Notes under the pieces: model-generated
What the model was told of the DNA's origin: nothing
The model's database searches: none
Seen by the model: the letters and a program-made list of their open reading frames with translations, nothing else
Translations under genes and position numbers: made by a program
NCBI GenBank assembly: GCA_964400155.1
Contig: CAYNSQ010000009.1
Coordinates: 1 to 21,750 of the forward strand
From: JAYTJL01 sp964400155
GTDB lineage: Bacteria > Patescibacteriota > Saccharimonadia > Saccharimonadales > UBA10212
Direction: 5' to 3'
DNA: 21,750 bases
In this document: piece by piece, positions 1-6,547 of the stretch
How the letters are laid out: each line of letters starts with the position of its first letter
How positions within the stretch are numbered: position 1 is the first letter of the stretch

Positions 1-545
1 GTGGCGCACACTTTGACGAACATCGTCTCAATTGGGTAAATGGCCATTTTATTCGCAATCTATCACAGATTGAGCTAATGACTAAGGCAGAAAAATATTG
101 GGGAAGTGAGGCTGCTGACGCCAATTCAAATCTAAAGAATAGAGTATTAGAAGTAAGTAAAGATCGTTTAAAAAAATTGTCAGATTTGCCTACGCTAACT
201 CATTATTTTTTTAAACTAGCTCAGACCAACGAAGAAGTCGCTAAAGAAATCAATGAATTATTTCGAGTGCATGGTGCTGAAGGCGCGCCAACTCCAGTCA
301 GTTGGTTAAGGCAAGTCGAGTCACTAATTAGTGCAGCTGATGCAAACGAACCCGGTTCATACGAAGAACCATTAAAAGTTCTAATAGAAAAAACAATCGG
401 GCAACCATTAGTGCTTTATGGTTCAATCAGGATTGCGTTAACTGGTGCGCCACAGACCCCTTCGGTTTGGGAGACTATTTATGCGCTTGGCAAAGAGACT
501 GCTATCCAAAGACTTGAGAATGCTATATCAGCTCTGGAAAAATAA
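1..545 (+). CDS. gltX: Glutamyl-tRNA synthetase, C-terminal part (5' truncated by window edge)
   Basis: Charges tRNA-Glu (or tRNA-Glu/Gln in organisms that use transamidation) in the cytoplasm. The frame is open from base 3, so the first ATG at 78 is internal. The visible residues begin AHFDEHRLNWVNGHFIR, the class I GluRS stretch just after the KMSKS loop (family pattern FDxxKLxWxNGxxIR). The rest is the all-helical anticodon-binding region, ending in LYGSIRIALTGAPQTPSVWE and a GKE...RLENAI tail, matching the family's LRxALTG...SPxxxE...LGKE ending. Roughly the last 180 of about 480 residues are present. The stop is TAA. The DUF3048 gene follows within 30 nt, and a tRNA-Glu lies 1.5 kb downstream. 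The catalytic half is outside the window, so activity cannot be judged. Confidence 0.9.
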   Translation, partial: GAHFDEHRLNWVNGHFIRNLSQIELMTKAEKYWGSEAADANSNLKNRVLEVSKDRLKKLSDLPTLTHYFFKLAQTNEEVAKEINELFRVHGAEGAPTPVSWLRQVESLISAADANEPGSYEEPLKVLIEKTIGQPLVLYGSIRIALTGAPQTPSVWETIYALGKETAIQRLENAISALEK

Positions 546-555
546 GCATAAACAC

Positions 556-564
556 TGATACAAT
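556..564 (+). promoter_or_regulatory. Extended -10 promoter element of the DUF3048 gene
   Basis: TGATACAAT is a TGn plus a five-of-six -10 hexamer. It ends 8 nt before ATG 573, so the mRNA would start at or next to the start codon. It also argues against the in-frame TTG at 567, which would lie upstream of the transcription start. No convincing -35 is seen. Confidence 0.5.
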
Positions 565-572
565 AGTTGTCG

Positions 573-1943
573 ATGCTCGACATAGTTCCGCCTACAAAAG
601 GCCCAAACAACCAAAAACGAACTGTACAAAAAAGCCAGCGCTTACGCGGTCATAGTCTTGACGACGCCAGAGCACGGCTTTTTGGTGCGACTAGTATGGG
701 ACTGAATAGCCCGCAAACTGCACATGAGCAAAACCATCAACCTGTTAATAGTGAAGGGTCAAATAATGGAGAACCAGAACAAGTGGCAGCCAAAAAAAGA
801 TTAAGTATGGGTCGCCCCAGACCAATGGACTGGTGGCGAGCCTGGAGTAAAAAACGTAAATTCATAACAGTACTTTTTATACTTCTACTAATAGGTGGAG
901 GCGTTGCATTCGCTGCGTCTAGCCAATTATTAGGAAAAGCCGAACCCGAATTAGTTATTACTAAAAACAAAAAAATTGCGCCACCAGCACCAACTACTGT
1001 GGCATCTCCGCTTAGTGGAGTTCAGGTCAGTCCAGCTGAGGCAGCCCGACCTGTCACTGGAATAATGATTGAAAATAGTCCCGACGCCCGACCACAATCA
1101 GGACTACAAGAAGCTGGTGTGATATTCGAAGCCATAGCAGAAGGTGGCATCACTAGGTTTTTGACGCTTTATCAAGAGACTAGGCCAGGTTATATAGGCC
1201 CAGTACGCTCACTTCGTCCATACTATATTGACTTTGCTGGACAATTTGACGCCCCAATTGCACACGTTGGCGGCAGTCCTGATGCTCTTGCTCAAATTCG
1301 CAACGGCGGCAAAGACCTTGACCAATTTTTCAATAGCGGTAGTTATTGGCGCATATCCAGTCGTTATGCTCCACATAACGTCTATACCAATTTTGACAAA
1401 TTAGACGCACTCAACACTTCAAAAGGTTACACATCTAGCAACGTAAAGTCGTGGGCAAGAAAGAAAGAAAAGAAATTAGTTACAACAACAGCAAAATCAA
1501 CTTCTAACAGTAACCAAACACAGACTCCACCAGCACCTACTGCTGCCAAGATTGATATGGCGATATCAAGTGCACTTTACAATTCCCATTATGACTATGA
1601 TGCTGCCACAAATTCATACGCTCGTAGTGAGGGAGGCGCTCCACATATGGCAATTACCGATGAAGCGGGCAACACTACTCAACTAAAGCCAAAGGTCGTG
1701 ATAGCGTTAATAGTGCCTTACAGTATTGTTGATAGTAGTGGGCACAGTGGCTATTCAATAAATGGTAGCGGGACTGGCTATATTTTTCAGGATGGCGGGG
1801 TAACACAAATTACTTGGTCTAAAGCTGACCGCTACAGCCCAATAGAGTTTAAAGACTCTGCCGGAAATATAGTGCCTATTAACCCTGGTCAAACTTGGGT
1901 AACACTACTAGCTAGCCCTGACAAACTGACCTACACACCTTAA
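573..1943 (+). CDS. DUF3048 (YerB-like) membrane-anchored protein
   Basis: A 456-residue protein with a basic, low-complexity cytoplasmic N-terminus (about 1-95), one membrane segment at about 96-116 (KKRKFITVLFILLLIGGG), and an extracytoplasmic DUF3048 region. The family core is clear: PVTGIMIENSPDARPQSGL, EGGITRFLTLYQ, GPVRSLRPYY and SRYAPHNVYTN. The C-terminal DUF3048 half carries ITWSKADRYSPIEF and PINPGQTWVTLL. A Ser/Thr/Asn/Pro-rich linker (about residues 300-325) separates the two halves. The family includes Bacillus YerB lipoprotein; its biochemical role is not established. Here a transmembrane anchor replaces the lipobox. I chose ATG 573 over TTG 567 because the -10 element at 559-564 makes the ATG leaderless. 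It may be cotranscribed in part with gltX. Confidence 0.85.
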   Translation: MLDIVPPTKGPNNQKRTVQKSQRLRGHSLDDARARLFGATSMGLNSPQTAHEQNHQPVNSEGSNNGEPEQVAAKKRLSMGRPRPMDWWRAWSKKRKFITVLFILLLIGGGVAFAASSQLLGKAEPELVITKNKKIAPPAPTTVASPLSGVQVSPAEAARPVTGIMIENSPDARPQSGLQEAGVIFEAIAEGGITRFLTLYQETRPGYIGPVRSLRPYYIDFAGQFDAPIAHVGGSPDALAQIRNGGKDLDQFFNSGSYWRISSRYAPHNVYTNFDKLDALNTSKGYTSSNVKSWARKKEKKLVTTTAKSTSNSNQTQTPPAPTAAKIDMAISSALYNSHYDYDAATNSYARSEGGAPHMAITDEAGNTTQLKPKVVIALIVPYSIVDSSGHSGYSINGSGTGYIFQDGGVTQITWSKADRYSPIEFKDSAGNIVPINPGQTWVTLLASPDKLTYTP

Positions 1944-1954
1944 AGACCTAGATA

Positions 1955-1975
1955 TTAGTTATAAGTTAATAGTTA
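1955..1975 (+). repeat. Three degenerate AGTTA heptamers
   Basis: Three consecutive 7-nt units, TTAGTTA, TAAGTTA and ATAGTTA, all ending AGTTA, lie just after the DUF3048 stop. The same heptamer forms the long array after dprA, which suggests a dispersed intergenic repeat. The run is short enough for chance in AT-rich DNA. Confidence 0.35.
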
Positions 1976-2025
1976 TCTCGATCTGTTAATTTTTGAGTCT
2001 AAAGAGTAGAATAAAGCCTGAAGTT

Positions 2026-2100
2026 GGCCTCATCGTCTAACGGTTAGGACACCAGGTTCTCATCCTGGCAATAGGGGTTCGATTCCCCTTGAGGTCACCA
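2026..2100 (+). tRNA. tRNA-Glu (anticodon CTC)
   Basis: A full cloverleaf. The acceptor stem is GGCCTCA with TGAGGTC (one G-U), the discriminator is A, and CCA is encoded at 2098-2100. The anticodon stem CCAGG/CCTGG (2052-2056/2064-2068) holds loop TTCTCAT with anticodon CTC at 2059-2061, reading GAG. The T arm is GGGG-TTCGATT-CCCC. A TAGAAT -10 at 2007-2012 sits 13 nt upstream of the mature 5' end. Its charging enzyme gltX is encoded 1.5 kb upstream. Confidence 0.97.
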
Positions 2101-2135
2101 CAAATTTATAACTTTTTATCACTTACATTGTCTCA

Positions 2136-2164
2136 TTTACAGTGTTGGTAATTTGGAATAGTAT
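2136..2164 (+). promoter_or_regulatory. Sigma70-type promoter of the Mrr-like gene
   Basis: TTTACA (2136-2141), a 17-nt spacer, then TAGTAT (2159-2164), close to TTGACA-17-TATAAT. The -10 ends 10 nt before ATG 2175, so the transcript has almost no leader. Confidence 0.6.
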
Positions 2165-2174
2165 TTAAAAGAAT

Positions 2175-3356
2175 ATGGAGGACTTTACAGGCTGGCTTAT
2201 ATTTGGTGGTTTTATAGGTGTTATTGTATTGATCGGATGGATATACAGCATTGTTGAAGACCGTGACAAAGCACAAGTACGTATTCAAGAGCTTCTTGAT
2301 AAGAATCAAAAGTTACAATACTTAGTATTACAGTGGGAAAATTACTCTGAGACACTCAATGAAAAAGATAAACAGTTAATCAATAGTGAAAAATTGTTTA
2401 AACGATTATTCAAGGAAAGGACCAAAAACTACCCTGTTGTGGGCCAGATTTGGAGCGACCTTATAACTATTACAGAAAATGAACGCGCCAGAGCATTGCA
2501 ATATAAACGTCGTCCTGCACTAAAGGCAGCGCAAGAAATTCAAGCAATTAAGCGTGAAAAGCGGGATTTGGCTAAGGAGTTGATTTATTGGAGGTATAAG
2601 TCTCAAAACTACGAAGCAATCTACCCATGGCTTGCAGAGGAGTTAGAACAAGACATCGAGGATGAAGTAGACGCAGAAGTCTATTACACAGTTTATACAG
2701 ATACCGAGAGAGAAGACCCCGTTAGTCAGTTTGTGAGTCCTGAAGACTACAGGAAGTTAAGCACTACTCAACGAAATCAATTAGCCTTAAACAGATATTG
2801 GCAAAGAACTAAGAAATCAAATTGGATGAAAGGTAAAATGTACGAACGATATGTGGGTTATTTATATGAAAAAGACGGTTGGGATGTCGAGTATTTCGGC
2901 ATTCACAAGCGGTTCGAGGATTTAGGTAGGGACATTATTGCTTATAAAGGTAAAGAAATCCACGTAATTCAGTGTAAGAATTGGTCTAGATTCAAAACAA
3001 TTTATGAAAATCATATTTTTCAACTTTTTGGTACTACGTATGGGCTACAAAAAGAGCATCCAAAACAAATCGCTACACCAGTTTTTTACTGCACAACAGT
3101 ACTTTCTGAAACAGCAACTGAGTTCGCAAAAAGATTAGGTATCAAGGTATATCAGAAACATTCATTCAAAGCTTACCCAGCAATTAAGTGCAACATCTCA
3201 CCAAAGAACGAAAAAATATATCACCTACCGTTTGATCAACAATACGATACTGTAAAAATTACGCCAAGAACGGGGGAATTTTATGCTGAGACGGTTGAGG
3301 ATGCTGAGAGACAAGGTTTCAGACGTGCTTACAAATGGAGTGGCAATAAAGGTTAA
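2175..3356 (+). CDS. Membrane-anchored Mrr-like PD-(D/E)xK restriction endonuclease family protein
   Basis: 393 residues. One membrane segment at 7-27 is followed by a long charged helical, probably coiled-coil, region (about 28-160), then an acidic linker. An Mrr-type nuclease fold runs from about 217 to 330. The catalytic set is visible: E224 in KMYERYVGYLYEKDGWDVEY, D253 in FEDLGRDIIAYKG, and Q266-x-K268 in HVIQCKNW, the QxK variant of the (D/E)xK motif. A C-terminal tail of about 50 residues (CNISPKNEKIYHLPFDQQYD through ETVEDAERQGFRRA) resembles the small 'sunset'-type module found at the ends of some nucleases; I am less sure of that part. Likely membrane-tethered DNA cleavage, in defence or in processing incoming DNA. 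It stands alone with no methylase. Its stop is 6 nt from the stop of the convergent DUF3052 gene. Confidence 0.75.
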   Translation: MEDFTGWLIFGGFIGVIVLIGWIYSIVEDRDKAQVRIQELLDKNQKLQYLVLQWENYSETLNEKDKQLINSEKLFKRLFKERTKNYPVVGQIWSDLITITENERARALQYKRRPALKAAQEIQAIKREKRDLAKELIYWRYKSQNYEAIYPWLAEELEQDIEDEVDAEVYYTVYTDTEREDPVSQFVSPEDYRKLSTTQRNQLALNRYWQRTKKSNWMKGKMYERYVGYLYEKDGWDVEYFGIHKRFEDLGRDIIAYKGKEIHVIQCKNWSRFKTIYENHIFQLFGTTYGLQKEHPKQIATPVFYCTTVLSETATEFAKRLGIKVYQKHSFKAYPAIKCNISPKNEKIYHLPFDQQYDTVKITPRTGEFYAETVEDAERQGFRRAYKWSGNKG

Positions 3357-3362
3357 TCTGCT

Positions 3363-3761
3363 TTATTTACGATATACGAATTTTAGAGCAGACCAATCAT
3401 TCGAGACAGAGCATACCTTAACATCTACCAGACCTGTAGCCAGCCCAGATTCACGAATCATATTTTCATCTAGATCTTTATGTAACTTTGATGATTTCTT
3501 GGGCCAACTTATCCAAAACTGACCATCTTTAGTGAGATTCTCCTTTCCTAGCGAAATAATCTCTTGGATGTTTTGCGCGTCATGTAAAAAGAAGTGAATA
3601 AAATTTAGTTGGTCCGGAGTCATAGGTTGGTTGATTGCATTGGGCAGGGCAGGCTCAAAGAACAGTCTATATACCGCTACGTCCATCCCAGCCAACAATA
3701 TATTGGTATCTGGTTTTATACCCAACTTAGTCACTAGTGACGTAGAAGAATTTCCGCTCAT
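3363..3761 (-). CDS. DUF3052 family protein
   Basis: A small soluble protein of 132 residues and unknown function. Family landmarks are TKLGIKPDTNILLAG near the N-terminus, GQFWISWPKKSSKLHKDLDE in the middle, and RESGLATGLVDVKVCSVSND followed by WSALKFVYR at the end, which is close to the full DUF3052 pattern. No signal peptide or membrane segment is seen. Start ATG (3759-3761) lies 7 nt after a perfect TATAAT, so it is probably leaderless and transcribed apart from the upstream arsR-yciI pair, which ends at the terminator 3777-3804. Convergent with the Mrr-like gene (6 nt between stops). Confidence 0.8.
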   Translation of the reverse strand: MSGNSSTSLVTKLGIKPDTNILLAGMDVAVYRLFFEPALPNAINQPMTPDQLNFIHFFLHDAQNIQEIISLGKENLTKDGQFWISWPKKSSKLHKDLDENMIRESGLATGLVDVKVCSVSNDWSALKFVYRK

Positions 3762-3768
3762 TTAGTTA

Positions 3769-3774
3769 ATTATA
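3769..3774 (-). promoter_or_regulatory. -10 element of the DUF3052 gene
   Basis: On the minus strand this reads TATAAT and ends 7 nt before the ATG. It abuts the T-rich end of the terminator hairpin, so any -35 would fall inside the hairpin; none is recognisable. Confidence 0.45.
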
Positions 3775-3776
3775 TA

Positions 3777-3804
3777 AAAAGCTCCCTTTATTTTGGGAGC
3801 TTTT
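3777..3804 (-). terminator. Intrinsic terminator after arsR-yciI
   Basis: A perfect 10-bp stem, AAAAGCTCCC/GGGAGCTTTT, with an 8-nt loop. It sits 26 nt past the yciI stop. The A and T tracts are symmetric, so it could also work on the plus strand. Confidence 0.75.
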
Positions 3805-3830
3805 CTGATAGGAACTGGTTTAAAACAAAA

Positions 3831-4151
3831 TTACATAGGAAGGGCTTCGTAGACTTCTACGGAGGCTACACCACCTACCTGGGTATGAATAGGACAGCTT
3901 TTTGCCATTTCAACAGCACCGTTAAAATCCTCTGCATTGACGATTGTGTATCCAGATACACTACTGCTAGAATTCACATCTGAAACACCATCTTTAGTGA
4001 CACTCTTGCCTCCGTCGTCAAATGGATTTCCTCCATCAACTATCGCGTTACCGAGTCCACCCATCCAGTCCATCCATGCTTTCATGGTTTCTTCTTGTGA
4101 GCCACCCGGATGAGAACCGTTACCTTTGTAAATAAATACAAACTTTTTCAT
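3831..4151 (-). CDS. YCII-related domain protein
   Basis: 106 residues with the small alpha-beta dimer fold of YciI-like (DGPF-type) proteins. Visible features are the N-terminal strand MKKFVFIYKG, a Trp-rich helix KAWMDWMGGLG, GNPFDDGGKSV, then GYTIVNAEDFNGAVEMAKSC and a final strand VASVEVYEALPM. The family has no agreed reaction; members often sit beside ArsR-type regulators or ECF sigma factors. Here the ATG overlaps the TGA stop of arsR (ATGA at 4148-4151), so translation is likely coupled and the pair is one operon under the arsR promoter. No Shine-Dalgarno is seen. Confidence 0.82.
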   Translation of the reverse strand: MKKFVFIYKGNGSHPGGSQEETMKAWMDWMGGLGNAIVDGGNPFDDGGKSVTKDGVSDVNSSSSVSGYTIVNAEDFNGAVEMAKSCPIHTQVGGVASVEVYEALPM

Positions 4152-4561
4152 TGATTGTCCTTTCTTTTATTATCAACTACTTTCTTGGTCTTACTCATAG
4201 TGTTAGGCCAAGAAGATAATTGACTATAATGTTTTCTTTTTTCAGGATCATAATTTTCAAGAGTTGCCTTAGAACTACCCCATTGGGTTTGATGTTGCAG
4301 AAGCCATTCCTGGACAGTAAAGAGCGAATCATTGTTAAGGACCAAAAAGTTGCTACGACCAATCTTACGGCGGTGAACCAATTGCGCTTCTTCTAAGACA
4401 GCGATGTGTTTATGAATAGCAGGTAAGCTCAAATTTTCGAACTCTGCCAACTGACTGATAGAAAGTGGTTGCAGTGAAAGGGCAGTAATAACATTGCGCC
4501 GCTTGGCATTTGCCAGAGCAGAGAAGGCATTATTTAAAACTAGCTCTATGTTCATCTCCAT
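4148..4561 (-). CDS. ArsR-family winged-helix transcriptional repressor
   Basis: 137 residues from ATG 4561 (a GTG at 4564 is in frame one codon earlier). The N-terminal winged helix reads FSALANAKRRNVITALSLQP, then SISQLAEFENLSLPAIHKHI (recognition helix) and a wing VHRRKIGRSNFLVL. The tail (about 80-137) has the WLLQHQTQW region seen in ArsR proteins paired with YCII or SRPBCC partners. The metal-binding ELCVCDL motif of classical ArsR/SmtB is absent and I see no Cys, so it is probably not a metal sensor. It is first in an operon with yciI. An 8-bp-arm palindrome at 4563-4582 over its own -10 and start suggests autorepression. It is the only gene here that stops with TGA. Confidence 0.85.
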   Translation of the reverse strand: MEMNIELVLNNAFSALANAKRRNVITALSLQPLSISQLAEFENLSLPAIHKHIAVLEEAQLVHRRKIGRSNFLVLNNDSLFTVQEWLLQHQTQWGSSKATLENYDPEKRKHYSQLSSWPNTMSKTKKVVDNKRKDNQ

Positions 4562-4562
4562 C

Positions 4563-4582
4563 ACTTAACCTTTTGGTTAAGT
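4563..4582. promoter_or_regulatory. Candidate ArsR operator palindrome
   Basis: ACTTAACC-TTTT-GGTTAAGT is a perfect inverted repeat with 8-bp arms. It overlaps the arsR -10 (4580-4585) by 3 nt and covers the expected start of transcription, the classic position for autorepression. Confidence 0.6.
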
Positions 4583-4609
4583 ATAAATTTGTTCTTATGA
4601 CTTAGTCAA
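4580..4609 (-). promoter_or_regulatory. arsR promoter
   Basis: On the minus strand: TTGACT (4604-4609), an 18-nt spacer, TATACT (4580-4585). Each hexamer is one base from consensus, the best promoter in the window. Confidence 0.65.
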
Positions 4610-4622
4610 GTGATTTTTAATG

Positions 4623-4628
4623 TAAAAT
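4623..4628 (+). promoter_or_regulatory. -10 element of the DUF1801 gene
   Basis: TAAAAT ends 10 nt before ATG 4639. The in-frame TTG at 4630 would be only 1 nt from it, which favours the ATG. The region back to arsR (4562-4638) is a divergent promoter, so ArsR could also affect this gene. Confidence 0.4.
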
Positions 4629-4638
4629 ATTGGCAACA

Positions 4639-4968
4639 ATGATTGATGAATATATAGATAACTTTGACGGTGTTACAAAGGAAAGACTAAGCGAAATTTA
4701 TCAACTGATAAAGAACATCTTACCGGAAGCAAACGAAAAAATAAGCTATGGCGTACCGACTTTTTATAACTCTAACGGACCTATTGTTTATTTTGCAGGG
4801 TATAAAGAATTCATTAGCATTTATCCAGTACACCGAGCAACCGGACTAGAGAAAGATGTTGAACCCTTTTTGCACGGCAAATCAACGGCTAGGTTTATTC
4901 ATACTCAACCTTTGCCTGTTAATTTAATTAAAAAGATTGTACTAGTCCTTGCAGAACAAAAACGCTAA
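4639..4968 (+). CDS. DUF1801 family protein (YdhG-like)
   Basis: 109 residues from ATG 4639. The DUF1801 pattern is clear: IDEYIDNFDGVTKERLSEIY, ILPEANEKISYGVPTFYNSN, then IVYFAGYKEFISIYPVHRAT and a C-terminal LPVNLIKKIVLVLAEQKR helix. The family has a small alpha-beta fold; an iron-chaperone role has been proposed for some members, but function is not settled. It is divergent from arsR-yciI across 77 nt that hold the ArsR operator. The grouping of ArsR, YCII and DUF1801 proteins suggests a small accessory cassette, plausibly acquired by transfer. Confidence 0.82.
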   Translation: MIDEYIDNFDGVTKERLSEIYQLIKNILPEANEKISYGVPTFYNSNGPIVYFAGYKEFISIYPVHRATGLEKDVEPFLHGKSTARFIHTQPLPVNLIKKIVLVLAEQKR

Positions 4969-5153
4969 TAAAAAGTATATTTGATAGCCGTTTAATCCTT
5001 GTTTTTAAGCTTGTTCTGCAAATTCGTACTGATGCTTGATTATATATGATTTTACTTGATTTTCTATTTTAGATTTTACGGATATATCTCCTGTTTTCAA
5101 TCAACTAATTTATGTAAGAAATCCAGGCATTAGCACAATCAGCATAGTTACGA

Positions 5154-5159
5154 TAGAAT
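5154..5159 (+). promoter_or_regulatory. -10 element of the histidine kinase gene
   Basis: TAGAAT with a weak TTAGCA at 5130-5135 (18-nt spacer). It ends 11 nt before ATG 5171. The preceding 185 nt hold nothing else recognisable. Confidence 0.4.
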
Positions 5160-5170
5160 AACAGATAGCA

Positions 5171-6469
5171 ATGAACAGTACCTATGTAATTGTGTTAGGC
5201 GGGGTGGTTTTTTTTATTGTATTAGTGAGCATTGTAGCCATTATAAGAGGACGCAAAGCTTCTTTAGCACCAGGCAATCAACACTTGCACTTTGGACTGC
5301 CAGGTGGCAAATCTCCGCATTTTAATTCGGATTTTATACTTGAGACCATAGAAGACGGTGTAGTTACCGTCGGACTTGACGGTGTTATTACTATGTTTAA
5401 CCCAGGAGCTGTTCAAATTACCGGCTGGCCAGCCGAAGAAGCCATAGGAATGGATTATAAAAGCGTACTGGTTTTGGTGGATGACAAAGGGGAAGCTTAC
5501 CAAGAGAATCAGCACCCCTTTGCCAAGACTTTTACTACAGCTCAAGTTGCCAGAGATAGTAAAGGAATACTAGCCACCCGTAACAATAAACGTGTGCCAG
5601 TATCTATGGTGGTCTCTCCTGTCTTGGATGATAGTGGTTCGCTAATAAATGTAATCGGTGTGCTTCGAAACATTACTTCTGAAAAAGCTGAAGAAAAACA
5701 ACGATCTGACTTTGTCTCTACTGCCAGCCACGAAATGCGTACGCCTATAGCAGCCATCGAAGGATACCTAGCTCTTGCTTTAAATGAAAAAGTTACAAAA
5801 TTAGAACCGAGAGCCAGAAGCTATATTGAAAAAGCTCACTCATCTACACAGCATTTGGGTCAACTGTTTGCGGACTTACTGACCAGTTCAAAAGCCGAGG
5901 ACGGTCGTCTAGCTAGTTACCCAGTTGTAGTCGAACTAGGTGAAATTCTTCAAGCCGTAGCCGACAGCGCTCGATTTAATGCTCAAAAGAAAGGTCTGGA
6001 GTTGAAATTTATCGTAAGTAGTAACGCTGGCGTTAATGGCGCAAAAGTAATCAGACCATTGTTTTATGGTTTTGTTGATCCAAATCGACTGAGAGAAGTA
6101 ATGCAAAACTTGGTTGATAACGCCATAAAATATACCGCCGAAGGGACAATAAGTGTTGCCATCACAGGAAATACAAAAGTTATACAGATGCAGGTAAGTG
6201 ACACCGGAGCCGGTATTCCGGCAGAGGACATATCTCATCTCTTTCAAAAATTTTATCGAGTTGACAGTTCTATGACCAGAACAATAGGCGGAACCGGACT
6301 TGGTCTATTTATCTGTAGAAAAATTTTGGAGTTATATAACGGTAGAATATGGGTAACATCACAGTTGGGTAAAGGTAGTACGTTTTATGTAAATTTACCC
6401 CGACTAACTTCAGAACAAGCGCTAGAAATGCAGCGCAAACAATCCTCAACTATTAACCCTAATATATAA
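5171..6469 (+). CDS. PAS-domain sensor histidine kinase
   Basis: 432 residues. One N-terminal membrane segment (about 5-26), then a PAS domain at about 52-168 (ETIEDGVVTVGLDGVITMFN, ITGWPAEEAIGMD). The HisKA dimerisation helix carries H187 in DFVSTASHEMRTP. The HATPase domain has an N box with N317 (VMQNLVDNAIKYT), G1 DTGAGIP (344-350), an F box LFQKFYRVDSS, and G2 GGTGLGLFICRK (373-384). All catalytic motifs are intact, so it should autophosphorylate. With almost no extracytoplasmic loop, the signal is probably sensed by the cytoplasmic PAS domain. The receiver gene follows after 78 nt on the same strand and is the obvious partner. The architecture resembles PhoR/VicK-type kinases. Confidence 0.92.
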   Translation: MNSTYVIVLGGVVFFIVLVSIVAIIRGRKASLAPGNQHLHFGLPGGKSPHFNSDFILETIEDGVVTVGLDGVITMFNPGAVQITGWPAEEAIGMDYKSVLVLVDDKGEAYQENQHPFAKTFTTAQVARDSKGILATRNNKRVPVSMVVSPVLDDSGSLINVIGVLRNITSEKAEEKQRSDFVSTASHEMRTPIAAIEGYLALALNEKVTKLEPRARSYIEKAHSSTQHLGQLFADLLTSSKAEDGRLASYPVVVELGEILQAVADSARFNAQKKGLELKFIVSSNAGVNGAKVIRPLFYGFVDPNRLREVMQNLVDNAIKYTAEGTISVAITGNTKVIQMQVSDTGAGIPAEDISHLFQKFYRVDSSMTRTIGGTGLGLFICRKILELYNGRIWVTSQLGKGSTFYVNLPRLTSEQALEMQRKQSSTINPNI

Positions 6470-6493
6470 ATTTGCACTAACTAGCCATAAGCG

Positions 6494-6502
6494 TGATAGA
6501 AT
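6494..6502 (+). promoter_or_regulatory. Extended -10 element ahead of the response regulator
   Basis: TGATAGAAT is TGn plus a five-of-six hexamer, 45 nt before ATG 6548. It would give the receiver gene its own transcript with a leader of about 38 nt, in addition to read-through from the kinase gene. Confidence 0.35.
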
Positions 6503-6547
6503 TAGCAATAGGATAGTAAAAAAGTAGTTTTTAGAAATAAATTATAG

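Noticed and set aside
78..545. A separate 155-residue gene starting at ATG 78
   Set aside because: The frame is open upstream to base 3 and the upstream residues match glutamyl-tRNA synthetase; the ATG is internal to gltX.
4148..4564. TGA read as an amino acid (code 25 or 4)
   Set aside because: arsR ends naturally at TGA in a coupled ATGA overlap, and no other gene needs an in-frame TGA.
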